Shown here: piece after piece, positions 29,133-38,187 of the stretch
How positions within the stretch are numbered: the first letter of the stretch is position 1
Layout: each line of letters begins with the position of its first letter
Source: Pseudosulfitobacter sp. DSM 107133
GTDB lineage: Bacteria > Pseudomonadota > Alphaproteobacteria > Rhodobacterales > Rhodobacteraceae
DNA length: 64,000 nucleotides
NCBI RefSeq assembly: GCF_022788695.1
Contig: NZ_CP085156.1
Coordinates: forward strand, 182,684-246,683
Direction of reading: 5' to 3'
Translations under genes and position numbers: made by a program
Notes under the pieces: model-generated
The model's database searches: none
What the model was told of the DNA's origin: nothing
The model's input: only the letters and a program-made list of their open reading frames with translations

Positions 29133-29864
29133 TCAGGCGCCAAAGGCCGCGTCAGCCGCATCGGCCAATTCGCGCAACGCATGAAAATGAAAATCCGGTT
29201 CGGTAAAGGCCGCAGGTGCGATGGTGCCACCATAGCCCTTTTGGGCGTGGCGACGCTGGATCCATGCGTTTGTCATGCCCAGTTCGCGCGAAATACCAAT
29301 GTCATGATACTGGCTTTGCGCGGTGTGCAGAATGTCGGTCTTGGTGCCGCCGTCCTGTGCGACAAAATCAAAGACCGCATGAAAATAGGCCGGATCCGGC
29401 TTTTCCGTGCCGGTGTCGTCCACCGTGAAACCGGCCCAGAACGGGTGCCCCAGTTTCGCAGCATATTTGTCAAAGGCCCAGCGTTGCGCGTTGGTCATCG
29501 CAATCAGCTTATAGTGCTTCTGCAACCGCGCCATCGCATCGACACTGTCGGCAAACGGCTTGGCCGCGCCCATCGCATCAATCATGTGCCGACGGTTTTC
29601 GGGCGTGTCGGGCAGGCCAAAGGCCTTGGCAAGCTCACCGTAACACCGCCCCAGATCATCGGGAAAACGCGCGGCATCGGGGGCATAGCGCGCCTCGCGA
29701 TACACGGCCAGCGCCGCCTCGGCCTTCACCTCAATGCCCTCTTTTGCCGCGATCCCCGCCAGCCCCTCCACAATTGCCCCTTCAAAGTCGATCAGGGTTC
29801 CGACAACGTCAAAAGTAACGTAATTGAACGCAGTCAAAGGCTTTGGGGCGGTTGTCGTTGCCAT
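29133..29864 (-). CDS. Haloacid dehalogenase type II-like HAD hydrolase
   Basis: The 243-residue protein has the HAD nucleophile Asp19 in YVTFDVVGTLIDFE, motif II Thr/Asn in LIAMTNAQRW, and motif III Lys in TGTEKPDPAYFHAVFDF. The start at 29864 (MATTTAPKP) has AGAGAGGA upstream; the frame extension to 29969 is not convincing. It follows the aminotransferase and GhrA-like genes and precedes the Dpp operon. Its substrate is unknown. A second HAD protein of the same size class is at 35053. Confidence 0.88.
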   Translation of the reverse strand: MATTTAPKPLTAFNYVTFDVVGTLIDFEGAIVEGLAGIAAKEGIEVKAEAALAVYREARYAPDAARFPDDLGRCYGELAKAFGLPDTPENRRHMIDAMGAAKPFADSVDAMARLQKHYKLIAMTNAQRWAFDKYAAKLGHPFWAGFTVDDTGTEKPDPAYFHAVFDFVAQDGGTKTDILHTAQSQYHDIGISRELGMTNAWIQRRHAQKGYGGTIAPAAFTEPDFHFHALRELADAADAAFGA

Positions 29865-30053
29865 GGTGGCAATCCTCTCTTTGGCTTGCAGCCTTGCGAT
29901 GTCGGACACCGCAGACTCAGATGGTTTGCGCTCTGATTGAGCCAGCATCCCCCGAAACACCCTGTGCAAAACGCCGAATTCGCAGGGTCACGCGGCAGAT
30001 TCTTCTGTATTCGCAAAAACTGCGGCATTTCGCTTGGTGCCGGTGTCTTGCGC

Positions 30054-30965
30054 TTAGTACCCCCTGTTTTGATCAATGCGACCGGGAAGCGGGCTGTTGT
30101 CACGGGTGGCTCGGATCACCGACAGTGCGTGCATTGCACCTGCATGGTGGTCGGTCACAGCCGCCACATGCGGCGTGACAATCACGCGCGGATCACGCCA
30201 TGCCCAATGGTCTGCGGGCAGCGGTTCGGGGTCGGTCACGTCCAGCATCGCGGATGACAGCGCGCCGCTGTCCAGTGCTTCGCGCAGTGCCTGCATGTCC
30301 AGCTGCGCACCACGTCCTGCATGGACCAGCGCCGCAGCCTCGGGCAGCCTGGCAAACAGGTCAGCGTTCAGAATGCCACGGGTTTCACGCGTCAGCGGCA
30401 ACAGACACACCAGAATGTCGCTTTGCTCCAGAAACGCATCCATCTGTTGCACTCCAAAGACCTGAGCGCCCGCCACCGCACGGCCCGAACGCGACCAGCC
30501 GCTGATCCTGAACCCCATGCTGCCCAGCGTTTGCGCCGCCAGCGTGCCAATCCGGCCCATGCCCATGATCCCGACGCGAGTGTCTTTCGCATGTTTCCCG
30601 GCCTGTGCCTTCCACAGCCCCTGTTGCGCTTGGGCCAGATAGACCGGCATCGCGCGGTGCAGCATCAGCGTGGCCATGACCACCCAGTCGCGCACCATCT
30701 CTTCAATCCCCGGATCAATCGCGCGCACCAGATCCACACCCTCGGGCAGCTTCGGCATCTGGTCCACCCCCGCACCCGCGCTGATAACAACCCGCAGGTT
30801 GGGATAGCGCAGCAGATCCTGTGGCGGTTTCCAGCACATCAAATGGGTGATCGCCGCAGGGTCGGTCACGGCCGCCTCGCCCACAATCATGTCCTCGCCG
30901 GCCTCGGCAAATGCATCTGCCCAAACCGCCGCGCGCGCCGCGTCAGAGATAAACAGCAGCGCCAT
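30054..30965 (-). CDS. Glyoxylate/hydroxypyruvate reductase A-like 2-hydroxyacid dehydrogenase
   Basis: The 303-residue protein belongs to the D-2-hydroxyacid dehydrogenase family, GhrA subgroup. It has the NAD(P) motif VGIMGMGRIGTLAAQTL, catalytic Arg in LVHAGRGAQLD, Glu in DVTDPEPLP and His in VTPHVAAVTD. It reduces 2-oxoacids such as glyoxylate or hydroxypyruvate. Its start overlaps the aminotransferase stop (TGATG), so it probably reduces the oxoacid released by that transaminase. Confidence 0.92.
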   Translation of the reverse strand: MALLFISDAARAAVWADAFAEAGEDMIVGEAAVTDPAAITHLMCWKPPQDLLRYPNLRVVISAGAGVDQMPKLPEGVDLVRAIDPGIEEMVRDWVVMATLMLHRAMPVYLAQAQQGLWKAQAGKHAKDTRVGIMGMGRIGTLAAQTLGSMGFRISGWSRSGRAVAGAQVFGVQQMDAFLEQSDILVCLLPLTRETRGILNADLFARLPEAAALVHAGRGAQLDMQALREALDSGALSSAMLDVTDPEPLPADHWAWRDPRVIVTPHVAAVTDHHAGAMHALSVIRATRDNSPLPGRIDQNRGY

Positions 30966-32350
30966 CAGCGCAGCACGGCGCGCATTTCGGGATCGTCCAG
31001 CGTGATGTCCAGAACCTTGCGGGTCCGCGCCACGATCTCGTCAATCTCTTCATCCGTGCAGCACAGTGGCGGCGCATAGCCGAATATACCCTGCGCAAAC
31101 GACCGGATCACCAGCCCCTGCTCCCATGCACGATCAAACAGCCGCGTTGCGGGTTGCATCTCGGCAGGCAGCGGCGTTTTCAACGTCTTGTCGGTGACCA
31201 GCTCCACCGCCGCCAGCATCCCGCGTCCGCGCACATCGCCAACCAAGGGATGATCGCGCAGTGTTTCCAGCCCCGCCATCAGACGTTTGCCCGCCCGAAT
31301 GCCGTTCTCGAAAATGCCGCCCTCGTACAGCGCCAGCACCTCAAGCGCGACCGCCGCCGAAACCGGATGCGCGGAATAGGTAAACCCGTGACCCACGGCC
31401 TTGGCCCCTGCACCTTCGGCAATCACCTCGTACACATGGTCCGACATGATCACCGCGCCCATCGGCACATAACCCGAAGTCAGCCCCTTGGCGCAGGTCA
31501 GCAAGTCCGGCACGATGCCCTCATCGGCGCTGGCGAAAATCGGGCCGGTGCGCCCGAATCCGGTGATGACCTCATCGGCCACAAACAGAATGCCCAGTTC
31601 GGTGCACAGATCGCGCATTGCCTTGATCCAGCCCGCAGGCGGCACCAGCACGCCGCCCGACCCCTGAATAGGCTCGACATAGAAGGCCGCAACACGGTCT
31701 TCCCCGATCGCGGCCACCTTGGCGCGCAGCTCGGCCACTGATGCGTCAATCACCGCCTGCGGATCATCGCCCAGCGGATTGCGATACAGGTAATGCGATG
31801 AAATCTTGTGCTGCCACGCATAGGGCACGCCAAAACCGTCATGAAAACCGGGCAGCGCCGTCAGCCCCGCGCCCATCGTGGTTGACCCGTGATAGCCCTG
31901 CTCGACCGAGATAAACTGATCGCGGTCGGGTTGGCCCAGGGCGTGCCAGTAATAGCGGACAAAACGGATCGTGCTGTCGACCGCGTCCGACCCGCCAAGG
32001 GTGAAATAGACATGGTTCAGATTGCCCGGCGCACGATCGGCCAAAGCGGCGGCCAGCCGGATCGGCGGCTCGGACCCCAGATCGAAATATCCCGTGGCAT
32101 AGGGCAGCCTGCGCATCTGCTCGGCGGCGGCCTCAACAACGCTTTCGTGGCCGTATCCGGCGTTCACACACCAAAGCCCCGCAAACCCGTCCAGCAGCTC
32201 ACGCCCTTCGCTGTCGGTGACAGTCGCCCCTTTGGCCGACCGCAAGACGCGCACGCCGCGCGCCTCGTGGCCGCGGAACGACGACACCGGATGAACAAGA
32301 TGCTGGCGGTCCAGCTCGACAAGAGAATTGGTCAACATTTCACGTCCCAT
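30965..32350 (-). CDS. Class III pyridoxal-phosphate aminotransferase (omega-amino acid/diamine:pyruvate type)
   Basis: The 461-residue enzyme has the class III motifs. The PLP Lys is K288 in LLTCAKGLTSGYVPMGAVI and the PLP-binding Asp is in LFVADEVITGFGRTG. It also has GYHGSTTMGAG and a substrate region near the N-terminus (LLDGFAGLWCVNAGYG). This fits pyruvate-dependent transaminases acting on omega-amines, taurine, beta-alanine or polyamines. The PuuB-like oxidase nearby (35735) is consistent with amine catabolism, but the exact amine is unknown. Confidence 0.93.
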   Translation of the reverse strand: MGREMLTNSLVELDRQHLVHPVSSFRGHEARGVRVLRSAKGATVTDSEGRELLDGFAGLWCVNAGYGHESVVEAAAEQMRRLPYATGYFDLGSEPPIRLAAALADRAPGNLNHVYFTLGGSDAVDSTIRFVRYYWHALGQPDRDQFISVEQGYHGSTTMGAGLTALPGFHDGFGVPYAWQHKISSHYLYRNPLGDDPQAVIDASVAELRAKVAAIGEDRVAAFYVEPIQGSGGVLVPPAGWIKAMRDLCTELGILFVADEVITGFGRTGPIFASADEGIVPDLLTCAKGLTSGYVPMGAVIMSDHVYEVIAEGAGAKAVGHGFTYSAHPVSAAVALEVLALYEGGIFENGIRAGKRLMAGLETLRDHPLVGDVRGRGMLAAVELVTDKTLKTPLPAEMQPATRLFDRAWEQGLVIRSFAQGIFGYAPPLCCTDEEIDEIVARTRKVLDITLDDPEMRAVLR

Positions 32351-32355
32351 TCAGG

Positions 32356-33201
32356 TTATCCCAGCGCCTGCGACACAAGCGCAAAGGTTTTGTAATCAGA
32401 AGGCGTGCGCGTGCGCGCGGCCCGTTTCATGGCAATGCCGCCCCCTGCGGCCACCAGTCCCAGCCGCGTCGCCTTCTCGCTCATGCCTGCGTCGGCGGGC
32501 AGATCAACACGCAGGAAGTGTCCGGCGCAGCGGCGGGCGGCCTCGGTCATCAGCGCCGCAGCACTGGCCACGTCCTGCGCCACAACCGGCCCCAGCACCC
32601 GCCCGCGCCCGAAATCGCGCAGCAGGGCAAATCCGTTTTCGCACAGCAACACGTCGCCCTGCGCGGCGATGTTCGCCAACAATCCGGCCCGCGACAGGCC
32701 CGAGGCCTGCAAATCCGCCGCCGCCAGCGCCGCAATATCCTGCGCAGTGCCGCTGTGGACAGGCAATTCCGGCGTCGCGTTCAGCGCGATCCCCTGCTGC
32801 TGATGCACCTCGCCATAGGCCACGAAACCCAGCTTTTCATACAGCGGCAGCCCGTCTGCGGTGGCGATCAAACGCAGTTCACGCGCACCACCCAGGCCAA
32901 TCACCTGATCCATCAGCGCCCGCCCCAGCCCGCGCCCGCGCATCCGTGCGTCAACGATAATCATGTTCATCGTCGCAACGTCGCCAAAGGTCGAACACAG
33001 CGCGGTCCCCACAACCGCGCCGTCCAGCAGCGCCACAACCCCCTTGGACACCGACAGCGTCAGCTGCCAGTCTTCGGTACGATGCGGCCAGCCGGTCTCG
33101 GCCGACAAACGCAGCGCGCCGTCCAGATGGGCGGCCTCAAAGGCTGTGATCTGAATATCGTCTTGCGACAGCCTGGCCGGTTCGGGTTTGCTAACGGTCA
33201 T
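32356..33201 (-). CDS. GNAT family N-acetyltransferase, two-domain
   Basis: The 281-residue protein has an N-terminal GNAT domain with the acetyl-CoA motif VDARMRGRGLGRALMDQVI (residues about 85-105). A C-terminal domain of the Acetyltransf_18 kind follows (LLRDFGRGRVLGPVVAQD). The start MTVSKPEP at 33201 has AGAGG at suitable spacing; MDFMTVSK at 33210 lies too close to it. It is a paralogue of the protein at 37048-38004, and together they bracket this amino-compound region. Substrate unknown. Confidence 0.88.
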   Translation of the reverse strand: MTVSKPEPARLSQDDIQITAFEAAHLDGALRLSAETGWPHRTEDWQLTLSVSKGVVALLDGAVVGTALCSTFGDVATMNMIIVDARMRGRGLGRALMDQVIGLGGARELRLIATADGLPLYEKLGFVAYGEVHQQQGIALNATPELPVHSGTAQDIAALAAADLQASGLSRAGLLANIAAQGDVLLCENGFALLRDFGRGRVLGPVVAQDVASAAALMTEAARRCAGHFLRVDLPADAGMSEKATRLGLVAAGGGIAMKRAARTRTPSDYKTFALVSQALG

Positions 33202-33270
33202 AAAATCCATCCTCTTTGGCCCCAATCTAGGCCCCTGCAAGCGGCAGTTTTATTTTGATCCCCGCCCGTC

Positions 33271-33319
33271 GCGGCAGTTTTCTGCGGCAGCCCCCAAGCG
33301 CCACCGCAGAAAATGCCGC
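33271..33319. terminator. Long stem-loop after the ArgE-like gene
   Basis: GCGGCAGTTTTCTGCGG (33271-33287) and CCGCAGAAAATGCCGC (33304-33319) form a nearly perfect 17/16-bp stem with a 16-nt loop. It lies in the 133-nt gap between the ArgE-like stop (minus strand) and the next minus-strand gene. A third GCGGCAGTTTT copy at 33241 is adjacent. Likely a transcript-end structure; the T-tract is poor. Confidence 0.5.
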
Positions 33320-33334
33320 GCACAGGCCTCGCGG

Positions 33335-34447
33335 TCAGGCCGCCAGATGACGCCCCAGCGACAGGATCATCGCAACCGCCCCCGCCAGTTCGTCTTCGGT
33401 CAGATATTCCTCGGGCCGGTGCGCACGCGCGATGTCGCCGGGGCCACAAATCACCGATGCAATGCCCGCCTGCTGGAACAGCCCCGCCTCGGTGCCAAAG
33501 CTGACTGCGCCCAGCGGGTCGCGCCCCGAGATTTGCGCCGTCAAGGCGGCCAGCGGATGACCTGCCTCCAGCGACAGCGCCGGATAGGACGACAGCCATT
33601 CGCCGCGCACCCCCGCCCCCAAGGCATCCATGACCGGTGCCAGCAGCGTCTTGGGATCAACTCCCGCAATCGCGCGCGCCTCGATGCTGGCCTCGGCGTG
33701 GTCGGGGATGATGTTCAGCGCCTGACCGCCCTGCACCGTGCCGATCTGAAGACTGGAATAGGGCGGCGCAAACCGCGCATCCTGCGGCCCCTCGCGCAGC
33801 GCATCGGCCTGCGCGCTTGCCGCCACCAACGCGGGCAACAGCGCGTGAATGGCGTTGTCCCCCAGATCGGGGCGCGAGCTGTGGCCCGACACGCCCGCAG
33901 CCACCAGCCGCAGCGCCGCCTTGCCCTTGTGCGCCAGCACCGGCACCAGCCCCGTCGGCTCTCCGACGATACAGCCCAGCGGCGGCGCACACAGATCGGG
34001 CAGCGCCGCAATCATATGCGGCACGCCGCGACAGCCCGCCTCCTCGTCATAGGACAGCGCAATATGAACAGGGGCCGACAGATCCATGCGCACCAGCGCG
34101 GGCACGGCCGCCAGCACGGCAGCCACATAGCCCTTCATGTCGCAACTGCCCCGCCCGATCAGCCGCCCGCCGTCCCGGCGCAAGACAAAGGGATCACCCA
34201 GCCATTCCGGCTCGCCCGCAGGCACCACATCGACATGACCCGACAGCACATAACCGGGCCGTGACGCATCACCGATGGTGGCAAACAGGTTGTAACGGTC
34301 GCCTTCCGGCCCCTTCAGCAGATGATAGGGCACGCCATGTTCACTCAGGTAATCGGCAACAAACTGCATCAGCCCGCCATTGGGCGTACCGACCACGCTG
34401 GGAAATCCGACAAGCCGCTCCAGCAATTCAACGCCCGATGTCTGCAT
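33335..34447 (-). CDS. Acetylornithine deacetylase-like M20 family metallohydrolase (ArgE-like)
   Basis: The 370-residue M20 peptidase-family protein has the metal His-Asp in VLSGHVDVVPAG, the bridging Asp in IGRGSCDMKGYVAA, the catalytic Glu pair in ALSYDEEAGCRG, and the dimerisation-domain His in GVSGHSSRPDLGDNAIH. It would hydrolyse N-acyl amino acids (N-acetylornithine type). The start MQTSG at 34447 gives the normal N-terminus. It follows the cupin gene after five bases. Its location among amine genes suggests a catabolic role rather than arginine biosynthesis. Confidence 0.9.
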   Translation of the reverse strand: MQTSGVELLERLVGFPSVVGTPNGGLMQFVADYLSEHGVPYHLLKGPEGDRYNLFATIGDASRPGYVLSGHVDVVPAGEPEWLGDPFVLRRDGGRLIGRGSCDMKGYVAAVLAAVPALVRMDLSAPVHIALSYDEEAGCRGVPHMIAALPDLCAPPLGCIVGEPTGLVPVLAHKGKAALRLVAAGVSGHSSRPDLGDNAIHALLPALVAASAQADALREGPQDARFAPPYSSLQIGTVQGGQALNIIPDHAEASIEARAIAGVDPKTLLAPVMDALGAGVRGEWLSSYPALSLEAGHPLAALTAQISGRDPLGAVSFGTEAGLFQQAGIASVICGPGDIARAHRPEEYLTEDELAGAVAMILSLGRHLAA

Positions 34448-34452
34448 GGCAT

Positions 34453-34833
34453 TCACCCCGCGACAGGCGCTGCGATGACATAAATCTTGCGCAGGGTTTC
34501 CAGCGTTTTCCACTGGCCTTTGAAACCCGGCTTCATCACGAAATTGTCGCCGGCACCAAAGCTGAAGGTATCGCCACCCTCTTCGCTGATCTCGGCGCGA
34601 CCCGACAGGATGTGACAGAACTCAAAGGTGTCACCCTTGATCGACAGCGTCGTGCCGGGCGTGGCTTCCCATACACCGGTGCGAATCTGGCCCCATTGCG
34701 CCGCCTCTGCCAGCGCTTCGTCCAGCGCCCATGTCCGAAACGCAGGTGCGCCTGCGATCAGGCGGTCGGGGGCGGCCACATCTTCGCGGGGGGCAAAATC
34801 GGGGGCGGTCTCAATGGGAACAATAAGGGCCAT
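34453..34833 (-). CDS. Cupin domain protein (Cupin_3/DUF861 type)
   Basis: The 126-residue protein is a small cupin with VWEATPGTTLSIKGDTFEFC and HILSGRAEISEEGG-DTFSFG, and ends VMKPGFKGQWKTLETLRKIY. It matches the EutQ/ureidoglycine-like Cupin_3 group often found beside amino-compound catabolic genes. I chose the ATG at 34833; a TTG at 34860 in the same frame would add nine residues. The next gene (ArgE-like) follows after five bases, so they are co-transcribed. Function unknown. Confidence 0.82.
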   Translation of the reverse strand: MALIVPIETAPDFAPREDVAAPDRLIAGAPAFRTWALDEALAEAAQWGQIRTGVWEATPGTTLSIKGDTFEFCHILSGRAEISEEGGDTFSFGAGDNFVMKPGFKGQWKTLETLRKIYVIAAPVAG

Positions 34834-35052
34834 AATGGGGGCTTTCTGTTGATGCGCCAAACGGCGCGTTTGTCTTCCCCGACACAGTGCACCAGCTTGC
34901 CCGGCGATCCCGGCCGAAGTTTCCGCGCCGGCGGCAGGTCATGCCGGATGCCGCGCGATAAACGCAATTTACTGCTCGTAATTCCGCAAACGCGGCAAGC
35001 CCTGTGGCGCAAATCGGGTGAACATCACTGCAAACAAACCCCGGAGAGACAG

Positions 35053-35718
35053 ATGACCTTCCGCCCCAAATTTATCACCTTTGACTGCCACGGCACGATG
35101 ATCTTCTTTGACATGGCAGGGGCCGCACGCGCCCATTACGCCGACCAGCTGTCGCCCGCGCAGATGGACAAGTTCATTGCCGATTTCTCGGCCTACCGGC
35201 TGGACGAGGTGCTGGGCGCATGGAAGCCTTATGCCGACATCGTCCACAACGCGCTGGAACGCACCTGCAAACGCAACGGTGTTGTCTTTGATCCGGCGGT
35301 GGCTGCCGAAATCTACACCCGCGTGCCCACCTGGGGGCCCCATTCCGACGTGCCCGCAGGCCTGGCCAAAATCGCGGACAAGATCCCGCTGGTGGCGCTG
35401 ACCAATTCGATGAACGACCAGATTCCCCACAACATCGCCAAGCTTGGCGCGCCCATCGCCCATGTCTACACCGCCGAAAGCGCACAGGCCTACAAGCCGC
35501 AGATGCAGGCCTTTGAATATATGTTCGACATGCTGGGCTGCGGTCCCGAAGACGTGCTGCACGTTTCGTCCAGCTTCCGCTATGACCTGATGACCGCGCA
35601 TGATCTGGGCATCAAACACAAGGTCTGGGTGAACCGTGGCCATGAACCGGCAAACCCCTATTATGGCTATACCGAGATCAAGGATATCTCGGGTCTGGCC
35701 GCGGTTGTGGGCCTGTGA
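35053..35718 (+). CDS. HAD hydrolase, haloacid dehalogenase type II-like
   Basis: The 221-residue protein has the nucleophile Asp11 in FITFDCHGTMIFF, motif II in LVALTNSMNDQI, and a Lys in AQAYKPQMQAFEYM, so it belongs to the same HAD group as the protein at 29133. The start at 35053 is supported by GGAGAGACAG. It is followed by a PuuB-like oxidase gene after 16 bases. It may dephosphorylate or dehalogenate a pathway product, but that is unknown. The frame extends far upstream to 33817, but this reads antisense through the ArgE-like and cupin genes and is rejected. Confidence 0.88.
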   Translation: MTFRPKFITFDCHGTMIFFDMAGAARAHYADQLSPAQMDKFIADFSAYRLDEVLGAWKPYADIVHNALERTCKRNGVVFDPAVAAEIYTRVPTWGPHSDVPAGLAKIADKIPLVALTNSMNDQIPHNIAKLGAPIAHVYTAESAQAYKPQMQAFEYMFDMLGCGPEDVLHVSSSFRYDLMTAHDLGIKHKVWVNRGHEPANPYYGYTEIKDISGLAAVVGL

Positions 35719-35734
35719 CGCCCCGGAGGCTGTG

Positions 35735-37024
35735 ATGAAATATACGTCCTACTGGCACGACACTTCGCCCGCCTTTGCGCAGGCCCAATCCGGTCCGGTG
35801 ACGGGCAAGGTCGATGTCGCGGTGATCGGTGGCGGCTTTACCGGGCTGAACGCCGCACGGCGTCTGGCGCGCGCGGGCGTCAGCGTGGCCCTGCTTGAGG
35901 CAGACCACATCGGCGCGGGCGGTTCGGGCCGCAATGGCGGGCATCTGAACAACGGCATGGCCCACGGCTATGGCGAAGCCAAATCGCATCTGGGTGCCGA
36001 GCGCGCTCACGCACTGTACAAAGCCTATGACCGGTCGATCGACATGATCGAGGATGTCATCGCCGAGGAAGGGATCGACTGCAACTTCCGCCGTTCGGGC
36101 AAGCTGAAACTGGCCTCCAAACCCTCGCATGTCGACGGTCTACGGCGTGGCTTTGAACTGATCCACAGCGAAGTCGACCCCGACACCCGCTGGCTGGACA
36201 AGGCCGATCTGGCCGGTGAAATCGGGTCGGATGAATTTCACGGCGCGATGCTGTATGGCAAATCCGCGATGATGCACATGGGCCGTTATGTCACCGGACT
36301 GGCCGATGCCGCCCACCGCCACGGTGCGCTGATCTGGGAGGGCGCGCCGGTTGTTGCGCGCAACCGTTCCGGCAGTGGTTGGGCGCTGAAAACGCCCAAA
36401 GGCACCCTGACCGCCGACCGTGTCATTGCCGCGACCGGCGCCTATTCCGGCAGTGTGGCCAAGGCGCCGCTGGCCTATTTCCGCAAGCGCATCATCTCGG
36501 TCGGCTCGTTCATCATCGCCACCCGCCCGCTGACTGCGGATGAGATTGCGGCCACGATGCCGGGCAACCGCACCTGCGTAACTTCGATGAACATCGGCAA
36601 CTATTTCCGCATGTCACCGGACAACCGCCTGATCTTTGGCGGGCGTGCGCGGTTCTCGGCCACTTCCGACCAGCAATCCGACGCCCTGTCAGGGCAGGTG
36701 TTGCGCCGGTCACTGGCGCGGATCTTCCCGCATCTGGCGCAGGTCGAAATTGACTATTGCTGGGGTGGGCTGGTCGGCATGACCAAAGACCGCTACCCCC
36801 GCGCGGGCGAGGCTGACGGCATGATCTATGGCATGGGCTATTCCGGCCACGGCGCGCAGATGTCCACGCTGATCGGGCAGGCGCTGGCCGATATGGCGAT
36901 GGGGCGGACGGATTCCAATCCGCTGGACGGGCTGGACTGGCCTGCGATCCCGCTGCACAGCGGCAAACCGTGGTTCCTGCCACTTGTCGGCATGTGGTTC
37001 ACGCTCAAAGACCGCATATCCTGA
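35735..37024 (+). CDS. FAD-dependent oxidoreductase, gamma-glutamylputrescine oxidase (PuuB)-like
   Basis: The 429-residue protein has an N-terminal SYWHDTSP segment and the FAD motif DVAVIGGGFTGLNAARRLAR. It also has GAGGSGRNGGHLNNGMAHGY and a C-terminal GMGYSGHGAQMSTLIGQALA. This is the PuuB/YcjA-like DAO pattern. It probably oxidises a polyamine or N-alkylated amino compound with release of hydrogen peroxide. GGAGGC precedes the start. Together with the class III aminotransferase at 30965 and the ArgE-like deacylase it points to amine breakdown. Confidence 0.88.
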   Translation: MKYTSYWHDTSPAFAQAQSGPVTGKVDVAVIGGGFTGLNAARRLARAGVSVALLEADHIGAGGSGRNGGHLNNGMAHGYGEAKSHLGAERAHALYKAYDRSIDMIEDVIAEEGIDCNFRRSGKLKLASKPSHVDGLRRGFELIHSEVDPDTRWLDKADLAGEIGSDEFHGAMLYGKSAMMHMGRYVTGLADAAHRHGALIWEGAPVVARNRSGSGWALKTPKGTLTADRVIAATGAYSGSVAKAPLAYFRKRIISVGSFIIATRPLTADEIAATMPGNRTCVTSMNIGNYFRMSPDNRLIFGGRARFSATSDQQSDALSGQVLRRSLARIFPHLAQVEIDYCWGGLVGMTKDRYPRAGEADGMIYGMGYSGHGAQMSTLIGQALADMAMGRTDSNPLDGLDWPAIPLHSGKPWFLPLVGMWFTLKDRIS

Positions 37025-37034
37025 CCCAAAACAC

Positions 37035-37069
37035 GGCGGCGCGTATTCTATCCGAAGGAATGCGCCGCC
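37035..37069. terminator. Stem-loop between convergent genes
   Basis: GGCGGCGC (37035-37042) and GCGCCGCC (37062-37069), with partly pairing ATTC/GGAAT next to them, form a hairpin that spans the 23-nt gap and the 3' end of the GNAT gene. It probably serves as a shared terminator for the convergent oxidase and GNAT genes. Confidence 0.55.
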
Positions 37070-38004
37070 AACCCGTACAGGCAGGCTCCGGTTTCGGCGC
37101 GGCGCAACGGGCCAATCCGCATCTCGGTGCAGGTGTCGAACACACCCAGCCCTGCGGCGGACAGGAACGCCTTGAAATGCTCGCTTTGTTGCGGCGTATC
37201 CAGACGGACAAACTGGCCTTCGTACTGCTGGATCAGCGGCGCGCACAGCTGCATCGCCATCTGGTCGTCTTCCGCGACCACAGGCCCAATCACCATCCCC
37301 TTGCCAAAGGGCCGCACCAGCGCAAAGCCGCACACCACACCGCCCCGCACGGCAACAACGCCACCGGATTTGCGCAGCAACGCTGCCTTCACCACCTGAC
37401 GGTCGGCACCATAGGCCTGTGTGTCCAGCGCGGACACCGCACCATGATCCGCAGCCTCAAGCGGGCGCACATCGACGCCCGCGACCGGCTCGGGCAGACG
37501 CGCAAGCTTTGCAATGCCCTGATGCTGCCAGATGGTCGCAACAGTCTCAAACCCGGCATCGCGATACAGCCGGAATCCCGACTTGGTGGCGGACAGACGC
37601 AGATCGCGCCCCCTGCAATCGTTCATAATGCGCCGCAAAAGCCGCCGTCCGACCCCTTGGGTCTGCAAGCGCGGCGTGGTCACCATCATGCCAAACATGG
37701 CAAAATCGTCACCCATCGGATAGTACATAGCCGAGCCCAGCGGGCGGCCAATCTCGTCCAGCGCGATATATCCTTCGCCAAGCGACAGAAACAGATCAAG
37801 ATCCCGCCCGCGGTGCGGCCAGAACACCGCAACTGTCAACTCATGCAACATCCCACGATCCTGCGCGACAAGCGGCCGGATTTCGGCGTTGTAATTTTCC
37901 AGCTTCAAGAGGGCATCATCCTCGGGGGACTGTCTGGCCATAAAGGCTTCATAACGCGCCGCGCTGTCCCTTTCGCCATGGTCGCCTGCGATCTTGCCCT
38001 GCAT
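37048..38004 (-). CDS. GNAT family N-acetyltransferase, two-domain (paralogue of 32356-33201)
   Basis: The 318-residue protein has an N-terminal GNAT fold (acetyl-CoA motif LQTQGVGRRLLRRIMNDC) and a C-terminal Acetyltransf_18-like domain (FALVRPFGKGMVIGPVVAED). The latter aligns by eye with the protein at 32356 (FALLRDFGRGRVLGPVVAQD). The first 50 residues are variable, and Met22 (MARQSPED) is a possible start. It converges with the PuuB-like oxidase. Substrate unknown; a role in acylating an amine intermediate or detoxifying it is possible. Confidence 0.83.
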   Translation of the reverse strand: MQGKIAGDHGERDSAARYEAFMARQSPEDDALLKLENYNAEIRPLVAQDRGMLHELTVAVFWPHRGRDLDLFLSLGEGYIALDEIGRPLGSAMYYPMGDDFAMFGMMVTTPRLQTQGVGRRLLRRIMNDCRGRDLRLSATKSGFRLYRDAGFETVATIWQHQGIAKLARLPEPVAGVDVRPLEAADHGAVSALDTQAYGADRQVVKAALLRKSGGVVAVRGGVVCGFALVRPFGKGMVIGPVVAEDDQMAMQLCAPLIQQYEGQFVRLDTPQQSEHFKAFLSAAGLGVFDTCTEMRIGPLRRAETGACLYGLAAHSFG

Positions 38005-38187
38005 TACCTTACATTCCCGTTCTAAATCAGCACACCCTTGGGTCCGTCCAGCTTGAGTGTGTGTTGTGAGGTATTTTGCGCCGACTTTGCCGAACTATTC
38101 TACCGAATGCCACCACACAGCGACATAATATGCCGCAAGCCACGCGGTCACCCACCGCTGACCAAAGGTCAACAAAACCCTTGGCGG

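Noticed and set aside
33817..35052. Long upstream extension of the HAD gene frame
   Set aside because: It reads antisense through the ArgE-like and cupin genes. The start at 35053 has a good RBS and gives the normal HAD N-terminus.
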